Below are positions 60,826-64,000 of a stretch of DNA of 64,000 nt, piece by piece. The stretch lies in the NCBI RefSeq assembly GCF_025642745.1, contig NZ_JANZKP010000003.1, positions 1 to 64,000 of the forward strand. The letters are read 5' to 3'. The translations under genes and the position numbers were made by a program. The notes beneath the pieces were generated by a model that worked only from the letters and a program-made list of their open reading frames with translations, did no database searches and had not been told where the DNA came from. Within the stretch, counting starts at the first letter, position 1, and every line of letters begins with the position of its first letter. Origin of the DNA: Cellulomonas sp. RIT-PI-Y (GTDB taxonomy: Bacteria > Actinomycetota > Actinomycetes > Actinomycetales > Cellulomonadaceae).

Positions 60826-63074
60826 GCGATCTCGGACTGCCGCTGCAGCTGGGAGTCTGGCTCCCGACCGATGTCGACACCGACCCCGCCGCCCGCGCGC
60901 TGGCCGCCGAGCACGCGGGCCTCGACCTGGTGGCGGTCGGCGGTCGGGTGGACCTGGTGCAGACCGGCACCGACGCCCGAGATCGGCAGTCGGCGCCCGA
61001 GGTCGGCAGTCCGCCGGGCGCTTCCCGGGGCGAACTGCCGAGTTCGGCGGAGCAGGGCGCTGAGGTTGCGGACGGTGCGGACGGTGCGGACGACGACTGG
61101 ACTGTCGCCGCGTGGGTGGCGGCGCGGACGGCCACCATCCGGCTGCTGGTGGCCGTCGACGCGCAGCACCGCCCCGCGACCGTGACGGCACGGGCGGCGG
61201 CGGGTCTGGACCACCTGGCCGGTGGCCGGGTGGACCTGGTGCTGACCGGCACGGACCCGGCGGTGCTGCGTGAGGCGATCGCGGCGGTACGCGGGACGTG
61301 GGCGGCCGCCGACCCGACCCCGCTGCACCTGGACGGCGTGCATCACCGGGCCGACGGTGCACGGCGCGGACCGGCACCGGCGCACACCCCCGTGCTCGGC
61401 CTGTCCGCAACCGGTTCGGCGCCCGCCGAAGTGCGGACGCTCGGCGCGCAGTGGGCCGACCTGTGGTGGTCGGGGACCGTCGACGACGCGACCCCGCTCG
61501 CCGAGGCCGCGCGCACCGCCGGCCGGGAGCCCGCCGAGGTGCGGATCGTGCGCACCGTCGGATCGGACGCGACCCCCGAGGAGGTGGCCGCGCTGGTGCT
61601 GTCCGGCCGGGCGTCGACGATCCTGCTGGACGGCGACGACCCGGAGTGGGCGCGCACCGTCGCGCCCCGGGTCCGCGCCCTGGTCGACGCGGGCCGCGAG
61701 CTCGCCGGCACCCGGGTGCGTCAGCCGCGCAGCGCGGCCGTGCGGACGGCCCGGCGGCCCGGGATCGACTACGACGGCATCCCGGCCGAGCTGGTCGTGG
61801 ACGCGGTGGAACCCGGGGACGCGGCCTATGCCACCGTCCGGTCCGGCTACATGCGCGGCGGCAGCCCGGGTCTGGTGCTGCGCCCCGCGGACACCGCCGG
61901 GGTGGTCACCGCGCTGGCGTGGGCCCGGACCCAGGACGTGCCGCTGGCGGTCCGGTCCGGCGGGCACGGGATCAGCGGTCGGTCCACGAACGACGGCGGG
62001 ATCGTGCTGGACGTGGGACGGCTGAACCGGATCGAGGTGCTGGACCGGGCCTCCCGTCGGGTGCGGATCGGCCCCGGCGCCCGCTGGGGCGAGGTCGCCC
62101 AGGCACTGGAGCCGTACGGCTGGGCGATCACCTCGGGCGACTCCGGCGGCGTCGGAGTCGGCGGGCTGGCCACCGCGGGCGGGATCGGCTTCCTGGTCCG
62201 GGAGCACGGACTGACCCTGGACCACCTGCGGTCGGTCGAGATCGTGCTGGCCGACGGCAGCGTGGTACACGCCTCGGAGACCGAGAACACCGAGCTGTTC
62301 TGGGGCGTGCGAGGCGCGGGCGCGAACCTGGGGATCGTGACCGGCTTCGAGTTCGTCGCGGACCCGGTGACCGAGGTCGGCTTCGCCCAGCTGGTGTTCG
62401 ACGCCACCGACCTGGAGTCGTTCCTGGTCGACTACGGCGCGCTGGTCGAGGCGGCGCCGCGGGACGTCACGCCGTTCGTGCTGATGGGCCGGCCCCAGGG
62501 CGGGCGGATCTACGCCCAGGTGATGGCGATGGTCGACAGCACCGACCCGGAGGTCGTGATCGACCGGTTGCAGCCCTTCGCTCAGCTCGCACCGCTGGTG
62601 CAGCAGCAGGTGCAGCTCCTGCCGTACAGCGCCGTGGTGGTCGCACCGGACGAGCAGCACCAGGGCGAGGGCGAGCCGGTCAGCCGCTCCGGGATGATCG
62701 AGCATCTGACCCCCGGCTTCGCCCGGGACGCGGCGGCTCTGGTCCGCAGCGGTCACACCTACTTCTTCCAGATCCGGGCCGCCGGAGGCGCGGTGGCGGA
62801 CGTCCCGGCGGAGGCGACCGCGTACGCACACCGGTCGGCCAACTTCTCCGTGGTCGCCTTCGGGGCGAGCCGGCACCGGCTGGACGCGGTGTGGGACGCG
62901 ATGGCCGGGCACTTCTCCGGCATCTACTCCAGCTTCGAGACCGACCGCCGCCCGGAGCGGCTGGCCGAGGTGTTCCCCGGCCGGACACTGGAACGGCTGC
63001 GCGCGCTCAAGCGGCGCCTCGACCCGGAGGACGTGTTCCGACACAACTTCTCCGTGGCTGCGGGCGACGACTGA
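60822..63074 (+). CDS. LLM-domain and FAD-linked (berberine-bridge type) oxidoreductase fusion
   Basis: 750 residues in one open frame. Residues about 1-295 are a luciferase-like domain; about 305-750 are an FAD-binding oxidoreductase with RSGGHGISGRSTNDGG (histidine for covalent FAD), GDSGGVGVGGLATAGGIGF and a BBE end DPEDVFRHNFSV. The cysteine used for bicovalent FAD is not seen. Between GLDLVAVG and DDWTVAAWVAAR, where the upstream LLM protein has DHPYQPGFL, about 50 unrelated residues are inserted, partly encoded by a 53-bp palindromic element. The start is GTG overlapping the previous stop. The LLM half may be inactive or altered. Confidence 0.85.
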   Translation: MSDLGLPLQLGVWLPTDVDTDPAARALAAEHAGLDLVAVGGRVDLVQTGTDARDRQSAPEVGSPPGASRGELPSSAEQGAEVADGADGADDDWTVAAWVAARTATIRLLVAVDAQHRPATVTARAAAGLDHLAGGRVDLVLTGTDPAVLREAIAAVRGTWAAADPTPLHLDGVHHRADGARRGPAPAHTPVLGLSATGSAPAEVRTLGAQWADLWWSGTVDDATPLAEAARTAGREPAEVRIVRTVGSDATPEEVAALVLSGRASTILLDGDDPEWARTVAPRVRALVDAGRELAGTRVRQPRSAAVRTARRPGIDYDGIPAELVVDAVEPGDAAYATVRSGYMRGGSPGLVLRPADTAGVVTALAWARTQDVPLAVRSGGHGISGRSTNDGGIVLDVGRLNRIEVLDRASRRVRIGPGARWGEVAQALEPYGWAITSGDSGGVGVGGLATAGGIGFLVREHGLTLDHLRSVEIVLADGSVVHASETENTELFWGVRGAGANLGIVTGFEFVADPVTEVGFAQLVFDATDLESFLVDYGALVEAAPRDVTPFVLMGRPQGGRIYAQVMAMVDSTDPEVVIDRLQPFAQLAPLVQQQVQLLPYSAVVVAPDEQHQGEGEPVSRSGMIEHLTPGFARDAAALVRSGHTYFFQIRAAGGAVADVPAEATAYAHRSANFSVVAFGASRHRLDAVWDAMAGHFSGIYSSFETDRRPERLAEVFPGRTLERLRALKRRLDPEDVFRHNFSVAAGDD
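60996..61048. repeat. 53-bp nested-palindrome element, copy B, inside the fusion gene
   Basis: The left arm contains CCGAGGTCGGCAGTCCGC, identical to copy A at 28341. The right arm begins GGCGAACTGCCGA as in copy A, and arm centres are 41 nt apart in both. An additional related palindrome, CCCGAGATCGGCAGTC, precedes it at 60976-60991. It is translated in frame. Confidence 0.75.
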
Positions 63075-63113
63075 CCCGGCTAGCCTGTCCGCTCGATCGT
63101 GGACGGAGGTCCG

Positions 63114-63515
63114 ATGGAGCAGGCGGCCACCGAGCGCTGGACGGTACCGTCGCGGCTGTCCGCCGTGCCCACCGCCCGGCGGTGGGCCGCACGGTTCCTG
63201 TCCGGCCGCGGCCTTCCCGAGGACCTGGTCGACACCGTCGAGCTCCTGGTGAGCGAGCTGGTGACCAACGCGGTCCGGCACGCGGACACCGGGGCGGTGA
63301 GCGTCGCGCTCCGGATCGAACCGACCCGCCTGCTGGTCGAGGTGCAGGACGACGACCCGCTGCCGCCCAGCCTGGTAACCGCGCGGCCGGGGGACGTCGG
63401 CGGGCGCGGGATCGGCATGCTCGCGCTGGCCGGCGCGGAGTGGGGCGTCACGGACCGGGGGACCACCGGCAAGGCGGTGTGGTTCGCACTGCCGTTGACG
63501 TCCACGGAATCGTGA
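63114..63515 (+). CDS. ATP-binding protein, anti-sigma-factor-kinase (HATPase_c_2) type
   Basis: 133-residue single-domain GHKL ATPase resembling RsbW/SpoIIAB. The N-box is SELVTNAVRHADTG, then VQDDDPLPP and GGRGIGMLALAG for the lid. These proteins bind sigma factors or phosphorylate anti-anti-sigma partners, but no partner gene is adjacent. The ATG has GGAGG 4 nt upstream; a GTG five codons earlier is in frame. Confidence 0.85.
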   Translation: MEQAATERWTVPSRLSAVPTARRWAARFLSGRGLPEDLVDTVELLVSELVTNAVRHADTGAVSVALRIEPTRLLVEVQDDDPLPPSLVTARPGDVGGRGIGMLALAGAEWGVTDRGTTGKAVWFALPLTSTES

Positions 63516-63549
63516 CCTGATCCGTCGCGCTGGCCGAGAGGTCGTCGCC

Positions 63550-63555
63550 TACGGT
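63550..63555 (+). promoter_or_regulatory. -10 box of the PBP gene (leaderless)
   Basis: TACGGT, 6 nt upstream of the ATG, with no ribosome-binding site. Confidence 0.5.
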
Positions 63556-63561
63556 GGGGCC

Positions 63562-64000
63562 ATGGTCAGGCCGCCGCGACAGTCCCGCCGACGGATGTCC
63601 GTGTTCACCGCGTTCGCGCTGGTGCTGGCCCTGGTGGTCACCTCGGCGGTCGGTGGTGTGCTCGCCGCCGGACTGGTCGCCCCGGCGGTCGCGATGGCCG
63701 ACGGGACCACGGACATGGCGGTCCAGGCGTTCGAGGACCTGCCGACCGAGCTGGAACGCCAGCCGCTGTCCGAGAAGTCGGTGATGCTGGCCTCGGACGG
63801 CACCACCAAGCTCGCGGAGTTCTGGTCGGAGAACCGGATCGTGGTGCCGCTCGCCGCGGTGAGCGAGCAGATGCAGAACGCGGTGATCGCCACCGAGGAC
63901 AAGCGGTTCTACCAGCACGGCGGCATCGACCCGACCGGCATGATGCGCGCCGCGGTCCGCAACCTGACCAACCCGGGCCGGACCGAGGGCGCGTCCACGC
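63562..64000 (+). CDS. Class A penicillin-binding protein (N-terminal part; continues beyond window)
   Basis: Bifunctional peptidoglycan glycosyltransferase/transpeptidase; only 146 residues are visible. A basic start and one membrane anchor (about 13-45) lead to the GT51 glycosyltransferase domain with the catalytic Glu in ATEDKRFYQHGGIDP. The transpeptidase domain should lie outside. The start is supported by the leaderless -10 box. Confidence 0.92.
   Translation, partial: MVRPPRQSRRRMSVFTAFALVLALVVTSAVGGVLAAGLVAPAVAMADGTTDMAVQAFEDLPTELERQPLSEKSVMLASDGTTKLAEFWSENRIVVPLAAVSEQMQNAVIATEDKRFYQHGGIDPTGMMRAAVRNLTNPGRTEGAST

Noticed and set aside
60822-61700. LLM half of the fusion gene as a pseudogene
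   Set aside because: The frame is intact for 750 codons with normal codon use and coupled translation, so it is annotated as coding although its LLM activity is doubtful.

Overview
This 64-kb window is very GC-rich, densely coded chromosome from an actinobacterium, most likely a Micrococcales member close to Cellulomonas or its relatives. The grounds are mycothiol synthesis (mshA), Lsr2, CarD, an LpqE-like lipoprotein, SenX3/RegX3 next to gpmA and mshA, deazaflavin (F420)-type oxidoreductases, a C50-carotenoid operon of decaprenoxanthin type, and many start codons lying 6-7 nt behind a TANNNT -10 box (leaderless transcripts). The genus is inference. No rRNA, insertion sequence, prophage or CRISPR array was seen.

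Layout. 1-6.65 kb: a truncated family-3 beta-glucosidase, a MarR regulator divergent from a drug-type MFS exporter, and a TetR regulator divergent from a ketosteroid-dehydrogenase-type flavoprotein, each pair with visible palindromic operators. 6.66-10.96 kb: tRNA-Thr, a small alarmone synthetase with an MFS transporter, a small secreted protein in an AT-richer pocket, a membrane-anchored DsbA-like protein and a membrane protein. 11-17.9 kb: a Ser/Thr kinase, trehalose genes otsA-otsB and two tandem paralogous membrane-anchored beta-propeller proteins. 18-20.5 kb: an orphan sugar-ABC ATPase and a DUF4032 protein. 20.5-28.1 kb: the core actinobacterial block SDR, rlmB, cysS, ispF, ispD, carD and lpqE-like, interrupted between cysS and ispF by a divergent LysR/EamA pair.

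28.1-38.3 kb is phosphate homeostasis: pstSCAB, senX3-regX3 and divergent phoU, with 11-nt GTTCACC-type PHO boxes in front of pstS and in the senX3/phoU gap. It continues into gpmA, a deazaflavin nitroreductase-like gene and mshA. 38.3-44.7 kb is sugar use: a sugar porter with a beta-propeller lactonase, then xylR divergent from xylA-xylB. 44.7-51 kb holds lsr2, a small membrane protein, lysS, a cysteine-free HesB-like protein, an MscS-type channel, a PfkB kinase and surE. 51-56 kb is the translationally coupled crtE-crtB-crtI-crtYe-crtYf-crtEb operon. 56.2-64 kb has galE, an LLM oxidoreductase, a small metallopeptidase, tRNA-Glu/Asp/Phe, a MarR/LLM pair, an unusual LLM-berberine-bridge fusion gene, an anti-sigma-type ATPase and the start of a class A penicillin-binding protein.

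The most unusual signal is a 53-bp nested-palindrome element present twice. One copy lies in the only long non-coding gap (28.34 kb). The other is in frame inside the LLM domain of the fusion gene (61.0 kb), where it forms part of a roughly 50-residue insertion at the site where related proteins carry a flavin-pocket loop. Both copies have the same length, the same arm spacing and matching arm sequences.
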